32,102 bases of DNA from an uncultured Caulobacterales bacterium (GTDB taxonomy: Bacteria; Pseudomonadota; Alphaproteobacteria; Caulobacterales; Maricaulaceae). The number at the start of each line of letters is the position of its first letter. Within the stretch, counting starts at the first letter, position 1. Of the stretch, positions 23,592-32,102 are shown piece after piece. The notes below the pieces were generated by a model, which saw only the letters and a program-made list of their open reading frames with translations, searched no databases and had not been told where the DNA came from. The stretch is taken from assembly GCA_937924355.1 (NCBI GenBank), contig CALDSY010000223.1:1-32102 (forward strand). Reading direction: 5' to 3'. Both the position numbers and the translations under genes were made by a program.

Positions 23592-24767
23592 ATGGCCAAG
23601 CTAAGTACACTTCAATATCTGGATAAAGCCCTGTCCGGGCTTCGTGAACTGGGCCTATTAAAAGGCGTCAGTGATCCTGTTCCTGTGGTAACACTTTTGG
23701 ATCAAATTTCAGATCTGGACGAAGCCAAGGTTACGGCCATTGCCCGCACGCTCAACCAGGCGTCTTATTTTAACGAGGTCGTGCGCGAACATGTATCCGG
23801 GATAAAAGTAGCGGAACGCTATGAAGGGATCACCACTGCGTTTAATTCAATTCGCGATGACACAAAAGCTCTGGTCGATCAGTATGCCGATGGCAAAATC
23901 AACACGATGGAAAAGGTCTCTAATCTCTGGATGAAGATGCGACGAGGCACGATTGCGGACCGCTTTGAGAAGATCAAAAATCTCTATGTGGACGTGACCG
24001 AGGAAACCTCCAATCAAATCGAACGCGAACAGCTTATATTAGAAGCCTATATGGATTTCCGAGGAGCCATGAAAAACGCCGAAGTCTTGTCTTTTGATGT
24101 TCTGAAAAAAGCTGAAAGCGAACTCGAACAGGCTAAAACTGATGTGAATTCTGCCGTGGCGACCGTGGATGCCTTTACCGGTGAAGACAAAACCGAACGG
24201 GCCACGTTAGAGCTCGACCGGGATGAAAAACTGCGCCGACTGCAAACAGCGGATAAACGTTATCAAATCTCCAAAGACCTGTCAGACAATCTGACCGTAG
24301 GATATAATACCTCTGAGGTTGTGATGGCGCGCCTCGTGCAAACTAAAAACGCCAAAGAACGTGTTTACGCCCAGAGCATTTCGTTCTTCAGTACCAATGA
24401 AGTGGTCCTGACGGCCCTCTCGGCGACGCTCACCGGAATGCACGGCCTGCACGAAAGCACGCAAACCTTGGAAGCCATGAAAAAAGGTATGAATGAGAGC
24501 CTCGAAGTTCTCGCTGAAATCGGCGACAAGGTTCAAGAGGCCGCGATTAGGTCCGGTTACGGGCCAACCGTATCAGCGGCGGCGGTCAAAAAACTGCTGG
24601 ATGCGGTTGTCTCCTACCAGGAGCGCAGTCATGATATTATTAATGAAATGCGCCGCATGGCCACCGATAACTCCAAGGAAATCCGGGTCATAGTCGAAGA
24701 CGGCAAACGTCGCCTGGCCAAGCTGGCCGAGACGGGCGCATCGCAAACTCTGATGATCGAGTCTTAA
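23592..24767 (+). CDS. TelA-like helical protein, cassette gene 1
   Basis: Soluble, almost entirely helical protein of 391 aa without signal peptide or membrane segment. The C-terminal part (about residues 265-385 of the chosen start) reads like the conserved end of TelA/KlaA toxic-anion-resistance proteins: a VVLTALSATLTGMHGL-type helix, then LEVLAEIGDKVQEAA, a short loop and a final helix pair with EMRRMATDNSKEI. The similarity is judged by eye and is distant. The middle carries coiled-coil stretches (ELEQAKTDVNSAV; LELDRDEKLRRLQ). The start at ATG 23592 is set by an excellent GGGAGG five bases before; the frame is open further upstream. It is followed by a membrane protein and a coiled-coil protein. 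Function unknown. Confidence 0.7.
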   Translation: MAKLSTLQYLDKALSGLRELGLLKGVSDPVPVVTLLDQISDLDEAKVTAIARTLNQASYFNEVVREHVSGIKVAERYEGITTAFNSIRDDTKALVDQYADGKINTMEKVSNLWMKMRRGTIADRFEKIKNLYVDVTEETSNQIEREQLILEAYMDFRGAMKNAEVLSFDVLKKAESELEQAKTDVNSAVATVDAFTGEDKTERATLELDRDEKLRRLQTADKRYQISKDLSDNLTVGYNTSEVVMARLVQTKNAKERVYAQSISFFSTNEVVLTALSATLTGMHGLHESTQTLEAMKKGMNESLEVLAEIGDKVQEAAIRSGYGPTVSAAAVKKLLDAVVSYQERSHDIINEMRRMATDNSKEIRVIVEDGKRRLAKLAETGASQTLMIES

Positions 24768-24812
24768 GGCTTTCAGCTTGCGCGAATTTGCAGCGACACT
24801 TAAGAGTTAATC

Positions 24813-25799
24813 ATGGTCAACACAGGCGATATACACAAAGCCGAGGAAAATCTTGAAAAGGCGAAATTGGACCTGTCTTCAGGTGACCAAAAGCTCGACG
24901 ATGTAATGTTGGCCATGGATGTAGTGGACACACTGCGTCACGAACAGCATATGATCGAGAAAGAGCTTATGGGCGATGAACGCCGTGAGGCTCTGGTCGC
25001 TCGGCTTCGCGACATATATCAAGCCCAGGGCATAGAGGTCACGGACGAAGTCCTGATGGACGGGGTCATGGCGCTTGAGGAGCAACGCTTTGTGTTCGAG
25101 CCGCCCAAGAAAACTTTCGGGCTGCGTCTTGCAAAGATGTATATCAACCGGGCGCGTTGGATGCCCCTTTTGACGATGTTCCTTCTGGTCATCGGCGGCG
25201 CCTGGGGCATTAATCATCTTGCCTTTGAACGCCCAGCAAAAATCCGAAACCAGCAGGTGGAAACCCTGTTGAATAAAACCCTCCCCGAGAAGCTGTCCGA
25301 TGAACGGGATCAGGCACTAGCGATCGCGGCCAATGACGACATGAAAGCCAAAGTCGACGGTTTGTACGGTCTTGCGACAGACGCGCTGGACACCAAAGAT
25401 GCCGGAAAAGTCGAGGCCTATTTGAAAGAGCTGACATTTTTGAAGAATGATCTGGGCGCCAGCTATGAGATACGTGTGGTTTCTCGCCCCAATGAGTTTA
25501 GCGGCATTTTCCGGGTCAATGAGCAAAACAATAATGTCAAAAATTACTACCTGATTGTTGAAGCCATAAATGCGGCCGGGGAAGTGGTAAACGTGCCAAT
25601 CTCCAGCGAGGAAGACCGGAAAAGCGACCGCGTCTCGATTTGGGGTGTTCGGGTCCCCGAAGCCGTCTTTAACCGGGTGGCCGCGGACAAGCGGGATGAT
25701 CAGATTATTCAGGATAGTATGGTTGGCGTGAAAAAGCGCGGCGTGCTGGAACCGGATTATAAAGTCAAAACATCCGGCGGAAAGATTCTGGAGTGGTGA
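24813..25799 (+). CDS. Single-span membrane protein (DUF6384-like), cassette gene 2
   Basis: Protein of 328 aa with a helical cytoplasmic half and one membrane segment at about residues 116-134 (WMPLLTMFLLVIGGAWGI), followed by a periplasmic half. The early motif LDDVMLAMDVVDTLRH (28-43) and the GIEVTDEVLMDGVMALEEQRF segment (73-93) look strongly conserved. I recall them from the DUF6384 family, but could not check this. The C-terminal domain (about 230-328) looks beta-rich and ends in KILEW. It follows gene 1 by 45 bases and precedes gene 3 by one base. It is probably the membrane anchor of the cassette. No enzyme motif is seen. Confidence 0.75.
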   Translation: MVNTGDIHKAEENLEKAKLDLSSGDQKLDDVMLAMDVVDTLRHEQHMIEKELMGDERREALVARLRDIYQAQGIEVTDEVLMDGVMALEEQRFVFEPPKKTFGLRLAKMYINRARWMPLLTMFLLVIGGAWGINHLAFERPAKIRNQQVETLLNKTLPEKLSDERDQALAIAANDDMKAKVDGLYGLATDALDTKDAGKVEAYLKELTFLKNDLGASYEIRVVSRPNEFSGIFRVNEQNNNVKNYYLIVEAINAAGEVVNVPISSEEDRKSDRVSIWGVRVPEAVFNRVAADKRDDQIIQDSMVGVKKRGVLEPDYKVKTSGGKILEW

Positions 25800-25800
25800 T

Positions 25801-27276
25801 ATGAAGAGCGGACTTCAAACCCTCCACGAGATTGACAAGGCTATTGCAAGAGCCCGGAACGCTGTGTCCGAGGCCTCGCGCATCCCCAAGAAAAATGCAG
25901 AAGTCCTCATGGATTTACGCCGCCAGCAAACGACCGCCTATGACAGTATTGCCCGCGAACGCCTCAGACTATTGGAAGACGGAGATGGCGGAGAGCTGGG
26001 TTATATCGACCGACAGGCAGAGAAGCTTCTAGATGATCATGTGCGGGCCCAGGAGAGCCTCGGTAAGCAATTGGATAAATCTGTTGTTGCCATTGAAAAA
26101 TACGAGGAAGAACGCCGCAAGGTAGAGGCTGAAGTCAACAAAGCTGTAGACGCTTATGACAAAGCCGCCGCGGTCGCTGAAAAAGAAATCCTACTGGACC
26201 CGGCCTATCAAGAAGCGCTGGACAATGTAGAAAAAGCCGAAAGCATGGTGATCCGGTCCTCGGAGAAACTCGAAATTGCCCGCCAAAACGAAAAGGAAAA
26301 AGGCAAACCTTATCGTAGCGACCCGTTTTTTAATTACCTCCGCAAACGCGGCTATGGCACCAAAGATGCCAAGGGTTGGTTTCTAACTAAAATGCTCGAC
26401 GGCTGGGTCGCACGAATGGTCAAATACCGAGAAATTGCGGAGAATTATCAACGCCTGACGGCGATCCCGGAACGGCTCGAAAGCCATGTCCAGTCTTTGG
26501 AAGAGCACGTCTATGAGGTTCGGGAGAACCTGGAGGCCCTCGAAGCCGATATTTTAAAACGCAAAGGCGTAACGGCGCTTCATAAAAAATCACTCGACAG
26601 TCAGGCAAAGGTCGACAAGGTTGACGAAAAAATCGCCGCTGCCGAACGAGAATATGAAACGCTGCGGGCAAAGCATCAGCAAATGGCGGCGGGTGAAACC
26701 GGTCCCTATAATGACGCCATCAATATTGTGTCAGAGGGGCTTCGGCGGATCAAATACTCAGATCTCCGGCGACTGGCAGCGCAGACCACGTCACGCGAAG
26801 ATGATGACGCGATCGAAGCTATCAGAGAATTGGCGCGCGCGGCAGATGAGCTGGAAGATGATCATAAGGATGCCAAAAAGCTGATCAAAAAATATGAGCG
26901 GACCTTGCGGGATCTCGAAGATGTTCGGCGTCAATTTAAGAACCGCCGCTATGATGCGCCGTCTTCTGTTTTCGATAATGATCTGGTGGGGGCCATCCTG
27001 ATCCAGGTTCTATCGGGCGCTATGAGCGGCGATAATCTTTGGCGACAAATCGAACGGGCACAGAGAACAATTCGCCGGTATTCGGACAATGATTTTGGCG
27101 GCGTTGACTGGACCGAAGGTTTAAGATTGCCAAGGGCGTCGCGACAAACTCGGCGTAGTCCCCGCATTCGAACGTCTATTCCAAGGACCCCCCGGACAAG
27201 CCTACCGAGAAGACCCACGATCCGGCGTTCCTCAGGGCGAAGTTCCGGCGGTTTCCGGACGGGCGGCGGTTTCTAG
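25801..27276 (+). CDS. Coiled-coil protein with Arg/Ser/Gly-rich tail, cassette gene 3
   Basis: Cytoplasmic protein of 491 aa, predicted to be mostly long coiled coils (about residues 60-170, 230-300 and 335-380). A compact, probably conserved core lies at about 175-230 (DPFFNYLRKRGYG ... DGWVARMVKYREIAENYQRL). A second one with FDNDLVGAILIQVLSGAMSGDNLWRQI lies near 390-425. The last 50 residues are low-complexity and very basic (repeats of RRSPR, IPRTPR, LPRR, RRSSGRSSGG), ending in GGGF. GGAG stands seven bases before the ATG, and the stop of gene 2 is one base away. The last 45 bases overlap tadD on the other strand. I do not recognise the family. Confidence 0.78.
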   Translation: MKSGLQTLHEIDKAIARARNAVSEASRIPKKNAEVLMDLRRQQTTAYDSIARERLRLLEDGDGGELGYIDRQAEKLLDDHVRAQESLGKQLDKSVVAIEKYEEERRKVEAEVNKAVDAYDKAAAVAEKEILLDPAYQEALDNVEKAESMVIRSSEKLEIARQNEKEKGKPYRSDPFFNYLRKRGYGTKDAKGWFLTKMLDGWVARMVKYREIAENYQRLTAIPERLESHVQSLEEHVYEVRENLEALEADILKRKGVTALHKKSLDSQAKVDKVDEKIAAAEREYETLRAKHQQMAAGETGPYNDAINIVSEGLRRIKYSDLRRLAAQTTSREDDDAIEAIRELARAADELEDDHKDAKKLIKKYERTLRDLEDVRRQFKNRRYDAPSSVFDNDLVGAILIQVLSGAMSGDNLWRQIERAQRTIRRYSDNDFGGVDWTEGLRLPRASRQTRRSPRIRTSIPRTPRTSLPRRPTIRRSSGRSSGGFRTGGGF

Positions 27277-28143
27277 CGCCTCTAATTTGTCCAGATTGGC
27301 CTGTGCCTTGGCATGGTAAATTGGACTGATATCCAGCGCTCTTAAAAACAAGCGGCGGGCCATATTGGTTTTTTGACGCGACATGGCAACATAGCCCGCA
27401 TCATTTAGAATATCAGCAGATCGGACTTCATCAATGTCGTCCAAAGCCGCCTGCAAATCTCCCTCAAGAATAAAAACCATCCGCAGATTGTTTTCATAAA
27501 CTTTGTTTCCCGGCGTCAAGGCGATGGCTTGCTCAAACTTGTCTTGGGCTTCTTCGAGACGATCCTGCAGCAAAAGCGACATACCCATATTATTGATAGT
27601 TCCCGCGCGCCATTTTCCGGATTTCATGGCTTCTATATAAGACGCCAAAGCGTCCATCCATTCACCTTGTTTGTCATGATAGTGCCCTTTGGCATTCCAC
27701 AGACGTGGATCATTGGGGCTCAGGACCATTCCATTATTGATGGCGTTCACAGAGTTTTCGTAACGCGCCGTGTAAATCCCGGATAATATTTTCCCGATTT
27801 TAAAGCTACGTTCCCCGGATAGATCCTCTGTCCAGGAGTGATCCCAGAAAATGCGCGCAGCCTGTTGATACTCGCCGAGCGCCAGAAAAACTTTCCCCTG
27901 CCCCAATAGGGCGTCCTTGCGCTGTGGGTCATAAGCCAAGACTTTTTTATACCCGTTCAAGGCATCCAAATAATTCTCGTTTTTGAAATCCGATTGGGCG
28001 GCGGCAAAAACCTCTTCGACGTCAAACGGGTCTGACTTAATGGTTTGGACAGGCTCGATACTAACCGGCGTAATGTCGACTTCGGGTGTGGAGGCACAGC
28101 CCATCAACATAACCGATAGTCCAATGACGAGTCCGGTTCTCAT
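27232..28143 (-). CDS. tadD: Tad pilus TPR lipoprotein TadD
   Basis: Lipoprotein of 303 aa with lipobox LMGC (Cys16) and a chain of TPR motifs from about residue 45 to 290 (for example ENYLDALNGYKKVLAYDP, DRLEEAQDKFEQAIALTP and ARRLFLRALDISP). TadD helps assemble the Tad secretin and pilus. It is the last gene of the tadZABCD run, and its ATG overlaps the tadC stop by four bases. The 3' end is antisense to the tail of the coiled-coil gene. Confidence 0.9.
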   Translation of the reverse strand: MRTGLVIGLSVMLMGCASTPEVDITPVSIEPVQTIKSDPFDVEEVFAAAQSDFKNENYLDALNGYKKVLAYDPQRKDALLGQGKVFLALGEYQQAARIFWDHSWTEDLSGERSFKIGKILSGIYTARYENSVNAINNGMVLSPNDPRLWNAKGHYHDKQGEWMDALASYIEAMKSGKWRAGTINNMGMSLLLQDRLEEAQDKFEQAIALTPGNKVYENNLRMVFILEGDLQAALDDIDEVRSADILNDAGYVAMSRQKTNMARRLFLRALDISPIYHAKAQANLDKLEALETAARPETAGTSP

Positions 28144-29069
28144 AAGGCCAGCCCTTCGGAGAGCCTCAGAATAGCTGGCGTTAGGAGGATAGCCATAATC
28201 GCGGGAAAAATGAAAAATATCAGCGGAACAGTCATTTTTGCCGGCAAAGCCATAGCCTTTTCTTCGGCTCGCATTTGACGCTTATTGCGCATTTCATCAG
28301 AAAAAGTCCGCAGCGAACCGCCAAGGCTTGAGCCCATTTCTTCGGACTGCCGGATCATCACCGCCAGGGCGCGAGCTTCCTCCATATTGACGCGATTAGC
28401 AAAATTCATCATGCCGACATTACGCTCGCGTCCGGCGCGCAGTTCCATATTCAACAGGTCCAGATTGATTTTAAGGGCCGGATAACGATGGCCGATTTCA
28501 TCCGCCACTCTTATCAAGGCAGCGTTCATTCCCAGACCGGCTTCGATACAGGCAACCAATAGATCCATCATATCCGGAAAGCCGTTTCGATTTTGCTGAG
28601 TTCTGCGGCTTTCTTTCCATCGGACAAACAAAATGGGGGCAAGCGCACCCAAAGCGATCAACACAATACTGATCATCCCGGCCTGCATGGGCTCGAAGGC
28701 CGGTGCAAAATAGGCCATGCCGAGCATGAAGATCATTTGCGGCCCAACAATCGCCAATAAGCGGATAGCATAGTAAGTCTTTACGCTGGACGAACCATAA
28801 TAACCGGCCCTAGCGAGTTGCGCCCGGATTTTGGATATTTCTTCTTCACCCGGAAGTGTCAGGTGATTGGCGAAGTTATCAAATGCCTTATTGCCTCGCA
28901 GGATTGTGCCCGTATCTTGATCGTTCCAACTGCCGTCCAGCCGGGCTTTAATTAGCTTTTGATCCGCGAGGGCTTCCCGGATCGCCATAAATATTAGAAC
29001 AAAAGCGATGGCCGTAAAAACCAGCGAAATGCCCAATATTAATCCATTTGATGAGAAACCGGACAACAT
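28140..29069 (-). CDS. tadC: Tad pilus inner-membrane protein TadC
   Basis: Polytopic platform protein of 309 aa of the T2SSF family. One N-terminal helix (about residues 8-30), two more around 105-150 and a C-terminal pair (TVPLIFFIFPAIMAILLTPAIL) frame a T2SSF domain at about 170-295. That domain contains DLLVACIEAGLGMNAALIRVADEI and EEMGSSLGGSLRTFSDEMRNKRQMRAEEKA, which are typical of TadC. It pairs with TadB beneath the pilus. It begins two bases after the tadB stop. Confidence 0.94.
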   Translation of the reverse strand: MLSGFSSNGLILGISLVFTAIAFVLIFMAIREALADQKLIKARLDGSWNDQDTGTILRGNKAFDNFANHLTLPGEEEISKIRAQLARAGYYGSSSVKTYYAIRLLAIVGPQMIFMLGMAYFAPAFEPMQAGMISIVLIALGALAPILFVRWKESRRTQQNRNGFPDMMDLLVACIEAGLGMNAALIRVADEIGHRYPALKINLDLLNMELRAGRERNVGMMNFANRVNMEEARALAVMIRQSEEMGSSLGGSLRTFSDEMRNKRQMRAEEKAMALPAKMTVPLIFFIFPAIMAILLTPAILRLSEGLAL

Positions 29070-29071
29070 GA

Positions 29072-30034
29072 CTATACCTTGAAGTTAATCATTTTGCGAA
29101 TGACCATATTGCCGATGAACATCCAGATGATGATACCGCAGAACACATAATTCAAAATCGGATTATCGGAAACTTCGCCAAAGAAGTCCGGGGCCAGCAT
29201 CTGAATGACGAAATATAGACCTATGGGGGCGGCATTCAAAATAAGGGCGGAGGCCCGTCCTTCGGCCGAAGACGCCTTGATTTTTAACCGTAGGCGCTGA
29301 CGCGCCCGGATGGTTGATGCATTGCCTTCTAAAAGTTCCGCCAGATTGCCGCCGGTTTTTTCCTGAAGACGAACCATGGCCGCAAAGAGATCAAAATCTT
29401 CCTGACCGATCCGGTCCGCCATGCGCTGAATGGCGGTACTGACCGTTCCGCCAAAACCCAATTCATCAGAGGCCATACCAAATTCTGAACCGATAGGATC
29501 AGGCAGCTCCCGGCCCGCCAATGACAATGCAACCGGCACAGGATGTCCGGCCCTTAGGGACCGGATAATAACGTCAAGGGCCTCCGGCAATTGCCGGGAC
29601 GCTTTGCGTTGTCGCCGCTTCACAAAGAACCTTAATATCAAGAGTGGTAATAGTGTGCCCAATAAGAAGAGCAAAGAAATCGTGATAGCAGAACGCCCAT
29701 ACATCAGACCGGCCGCGGACAATGAAACGGCCAGCAAGATCATGGCAACGTAAACCAAATGGGCCCGTAAATTGAGCCCGGATTGCGTCACCATTTTACC
29801 GACCCGATAATTTAGGCTGTTAAAATAGCCATCATCGGTCAGGCCTCTATCGTGGCGCATTTTAGCCAGTAACTCATCGGCCGTTTCGACGCGGTCTTTT
29901 AGCTTTTCATGCAAGTTATTGTGGGCGCGGCGGCGTTTAATCTCGCGCCCAGCCCCCACTAGAGCACTTAGGGCCAGGAACACACTGGCAAAGACCAGAC
30001 AAAAAAGGACCAGCGCTTTTGGATCATTCATCAT
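29072..30034 (-). CDS. tadB: Tad pilus inner-membrane protein TadB
   Basis: Platform protein of 320 aa with an N-terminal helix (LVLFCLVFASVFLALSALVG), two helices around 95-135 and a C-terminal helix. Its T2SSF domain (about 155-280) has PEALDVIIRSLRAGHPVPVALSLAGRELPDPIGSEF and LQEKTGGNLAELLEGNASTIRARQRLRLKIKASSAEGRASA, classic TadB landmarks. The start lies in the end of tadA with two adjacent ATGs (30034 and 30031), giving an 11-base overlap and likely coupling. Confidence 0.94.
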   Translation of the reverse strand: MMNDPKALVLFCLVFASVFLALSALVGAGREIKRRRAHNNLHEKLKDRVETADELLAKMRHDRGLTDDGYFNSLNYRVGKMVTQSGLNLRAHLVYVAMILLAVSLSAAGLMYGRSAITISLLFLLGTLLPLLILRFFVKRRQRKASRQLPEALDVIIRSLRAGHPVPVALSLAGRELPDPIGSEFGMASDELGFGGTVSTAIQRMADRIGQEDFDLFAAMVRLQEKTGGNLAELLEGNASTIRARQRLRLKIKASSAEGRASALILNAAPIGLYFVIQMLAPDFFGEVSDNPILNYVFCGIIIWMFIGNMVIRKMINFKV

Positions 30035-31529
30035 GTCCGATCCGCTCCGCTATGGTTTCCTCATAAATGCGTCCAATTGGAAGTACTTTGGGCTCGAATA
30101 TGCCTTCGGGTATCGGAATGTTCCGGGTTGTGATTTCGTGCAGGCATTTCGGCCGAATGCCGGTCGCTCTGAACTCGCCTATCACCTCGTTTTCGGGGCC
30201 CGTCCCGGTCCGAGTGTAATTGAACAATTCCTGCATCTGAATGACCGCGCCTTCCATTCCGGTGATTTCGGCCACAGAGGTAATCTTTCGCTGACCATCA
30301 GAGAGCCTTTGAGCTTGGACAATGATCCCAATGGCGCTGGCGATCTGGCCCGCCACAGCTTCTGGCGTAATCTTCATATCCCCCATGGCAACCATTTGCT
30401 CCAGACGCGTGATCGCGTCTCTGGGCGTGTTGGCGTGAAGGGTCGCCATTGACCCCTCGTGACCTGTATTCATGGCTTGCAGCATGTCAAAGGCTTCTTC
30501 GCCCCGCACCTCGCCCAAGACGACGCGATCAGGTCGCATCCGCAGGGCGTTTTTGACCAATTCGCGCTGACGGATTTCGCCTTTACCTTCGATATTTGGC
30601 GGTCGCGTTTCCATGCGCGCCACATGGGGTTGTTGCAATTGCAGCTCGGCCGCATCTTCGATCGTAATCAAGCGTTCCTTATGACTGATCGATTGCGACA
30701 GCGCGTTTAACAGGGTCGTCTTACCGGAACCGGTTCCGCCAGAGATCAGTATCGTTACCCGAGCACGGCACGCTGCAGCAAGGAACTGCGCGACGCCGTC
30801 TGGTACGGCGTCAAACTCCACGAGCTTGTCCAGTGTAAATGGCTTCTTGGAAAATTTCCGAATGGAAACCAACGGGCCATCGACGGCCAAGGGCGGTATG
30901 GCCACATTCACCCGGCTACCATCCAGCAATCTGGCATCGGCCAAAGGCTGGCTCTCATCTACGCGCCGGCCCACAGTCGCCACGATCCGGTTGATAATCC
31001 GCATTAGGTGTTCTTCGCTGGCGAAATAGACATTGGACAGCTCCAACTCTCCGCCCCGTTCCACATAAACCTGTTTGTGCGTATTGATCAGAATGTCCGA
31101 CACGCTGTCATCCTGCAACAAGACTTCGAGAGGACCTAACCCGACCATTTCGTTGATGATACCGGACACCAATTCGTTGAATTGGTCACGATTTAGCGTG
31201 CGGTTTTCCTTGGCGATTAGATCACGAATGACGACACTGACATGGCGCCGCATTTCGCTTTCGCTCAGGCCTTCCAGCGTGCTGAGATCGATTTCGTCCA
31301 ATAATTTGCCATGCAGATAAATTTGCGATTCCAGCGCCTGCGCCCGGTCTTCCGGAGACGAGAACGCCTCGTTTTTGCGGCGGTCCTTCTTTGCAAGAGC
31401 TGGTGTGTCTTTGACGCTTTCGATCAAACTTTCAGGACCATCTGCAACAGTTTCGGCACCATCATGCCCCTGTTTGTCCCGCACATAATTGGGCGATTCC
31501 GCCCCTAATATTTTTGAAAAACGTCCCAT
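30024..31529 (-). CDS. tadA: Tad pilus ATPase TadA (CpaF)
   Basis: Cytoplasmic secretion ATPase of 501 aa that drives extension and probably retraction of Flp/Tad pili. Walker [10 protein letters not shown] (264-272), the Asp box around [11 protein letters not shown] (288-298), Walker [12 protein letters not shown] (335-345) and the His box [12 protein letters not shown] (356-367) are intact. An N-terminal low-complexity region of about 60 residues precedes the conserved part. Unlike GspE it has no tetracysteine zinc module. AGGGG precedes the ATG in the gap after tadZ. Confidence 0.96.
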   Translation of the reverse strand: MGRFSKILGAESPNYVRDKQGHDGAETVADGPESLIESVKDTPALAKKDRRKNEAFSSPEDRAQALESQIYLHGKLLDEIDLSTLEGLSESEMRRHVSVVIRDLIAKENRTLNRDQFNELVSGIINEMVGLGPLEVLLQDDSVSDILINTHKQVYVERGGELELSNVYFASEEHLMRIINRIVATVGRRVDESQPLADARLLDGSRVNVAIPPLAVDGPLVSIRKFSKKPFTLDKLVEFDAVPDGVAQFLAAACRARVTILISGGTGSGKTTLLNALSQSISHKERLITIEDAAELQLQQPHVARMETRPPNIEGKGEIRQRELVKNALRMRPDRVVLGEVRGEEAFDMLQAMNTGHEGSMATLHANTPRDAITRLEQMVAMGDMKITPEAVAGQIASAIGIIVQAQRLSDGQRKITSVAEITGMEGAVIQMQELFNYTRTGTGPENEVIGEFRATGIRPKCLHEITTRNIPIPEGIFEPKVLPIGRIYEETIAERIGHDE

Positions 31530-31587
31530 CTCACGCCCCTAACAGAATACCCTGAAATTCAAGTTGAAATTCAGCCCTAATAAAGAC

Positions 31588-32102
31588 TTAAGCCGCCTTG
31601 ATTTCAGACGTGACGGGCAACACCCAATCATCCAAAATCAATTTAATATCTTTGGCGACTTTTGAACTGGAATAGCTGTGTCCAACCGGTTCGCCGCGAT
31701 TAAGCGCATCGCGCACAAGATTGCCTTGATGGGTAATCGTGCGAATGGGTGTGTTGAGAAAGAGCTTTTGTGCATCAGTCAGATTAATCGCATTTCTGAA
31801 GGCTTTCTTTTCATACTTGTTCATGATGATTTCAAATCCGCCTAGAAAGTCCACAGACTTAACGAGGGCTGCGTATTTTTCCCGGGTCATATGCAGGCTC
31901 GGAATATTCAGATCACACACCATGGCGATCTTGTCGGCCGCACCCAGTGAGGCATGAGTCCAGGGTGTCCAAATCCGCGGAATATCAAGAACCAGAGTTT
32001 TGTATTGCCGAGAAATCAAATCCATGAATTTTACGACCATATCCGGATTGACCCGTTGATTGCCATCAACCGTTGACGGCAAAGCCAGAACATCAAATCC
32101 AT
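31588..32102 (-). CDS. tadZ: Tad pilus localisation protein TadZ/CpaE (partial, C-terminal part)
   Basis: C-terminal 170 residues of a CpaE/TadZ-type ParA/MinD-like ATPase that places the Tad apparatus at the cell pole. The frame is open to the window edge (GFDVLALPSTVDGNQ...), so the N-terminal receiver-like domain and Walker A lie outside. TLVLDIPRIWTPWTHASLGAADKIAMVCDLNIPSLH matches the late MinD-like region, in which CpaE has V-D-x-P and T-D-x-x-x-x-x-L/A-R-x variants. Its position directly upstream of tadA is the usual one. Confidence 0.9.
   Translation of the reverse strand, partial: GFDVLALPSTVDGNQRVNPDMVVKFMDLISRQYKTLVLDIPRIWTPWTHASLGAADKIAMVCDLNIPSLHMTREKYAALVKSVDFLGGFEIIMNKYEKKAFRNAINLTDAQKLFLNTPIRTITHQGNLVRDALNRGEPVGHSYSSSKVAKDIKLILDDWVLPVTSEIKAA

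Noticed and set aside
1-32102. Mobile elements, CRISPR arrays, tRNA or rRNA genes
   Set aside because: No transposase, integrase, regular spaced repeat array, CCA-type tRNA fold or rRNA-like stretch was seen on either strand.

Overview
The window looks like chromosomal DNA of an alphaproteobacterium, most likely a marine, stalked or budding type (Hyphomonadaceae/Maricaulales-like). This is inferred from the protein families, an N-terminally extended PstA, a TTAA-N7-TTAA (CtrA-type) site, clustered GANTC sites and moderate GC. No rRNA, tRNA, CRISPR array, insertion sequence or phage gene was found. Coding density is very high and many genes overlap at ATGA, TGATG or TAATG junctions.

Layout. 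(1) 1-10603, minus strand: a complete type II secretion (T2SS) operon in canonical order gspC-D-E-F-G-H-I-J-K-L-M-N. The first 14 codons of a further gene follow at the window edge. The prepilin peptidase GspO is not present. (2) 10757-11314, plus strand: a Nudix hydrolase, convergent with and just overlapping phoU. (3) 11311-17732, minus strand: a phosphate acquisition operon, oprP-like porin-pstS-pstC-pstA-pstB-phoU. A Pho box lies upstream, and perfect stem-loops sit between oprP and pstS and between pstS and pstC. phoB/phoR are not in the window. (4) 17733-18177: a regulatory region holding two Pho boxes, a CtrA-type site and a 47-aa single-membrane-span protein gene that the usual gene-length cut-offs would miss. 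(5) 18178-23520, plus strand: a tightly packed run of a BaiN/HI0933-type flavoprotein, the three subunits of prokaryotic 5-oxoprolinase (pxpA, pxpB, pxpC) and a fused pabB-pabC gene for p-aminobenzoate synthesis. (6) 23592-27276, plus strand: three genes with their own promoter-like sequence. They encode a TelA-like helical protein, a single-span membrane protein and a long coiled-coil protein with an Arg/Ser/Gly-rich tail. This is the least understood part and the best candidate for an undescribed system. (7) 27232-32102, minus strand: part of a Tad/Flp pilus locus, tadZ (partial)-tadA-tadB-tadC-tadD. Its last gene overlaps the coiled-coil gene tail to tail by 45 bp.

How the genes work together: two related secretion/pilus machines (T2SS and Tad) flank a phosphate-uptake block. 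The porin brings phosphate into the periplasm, PstS captures it, PstCAB imports it and PhoU reports on flux. The Pho and CtrA-type sites upstream of the flavoprotein run suggest, by inference only, that the oxoproline/folate run may respond to phosphate and cell-cycle signals.
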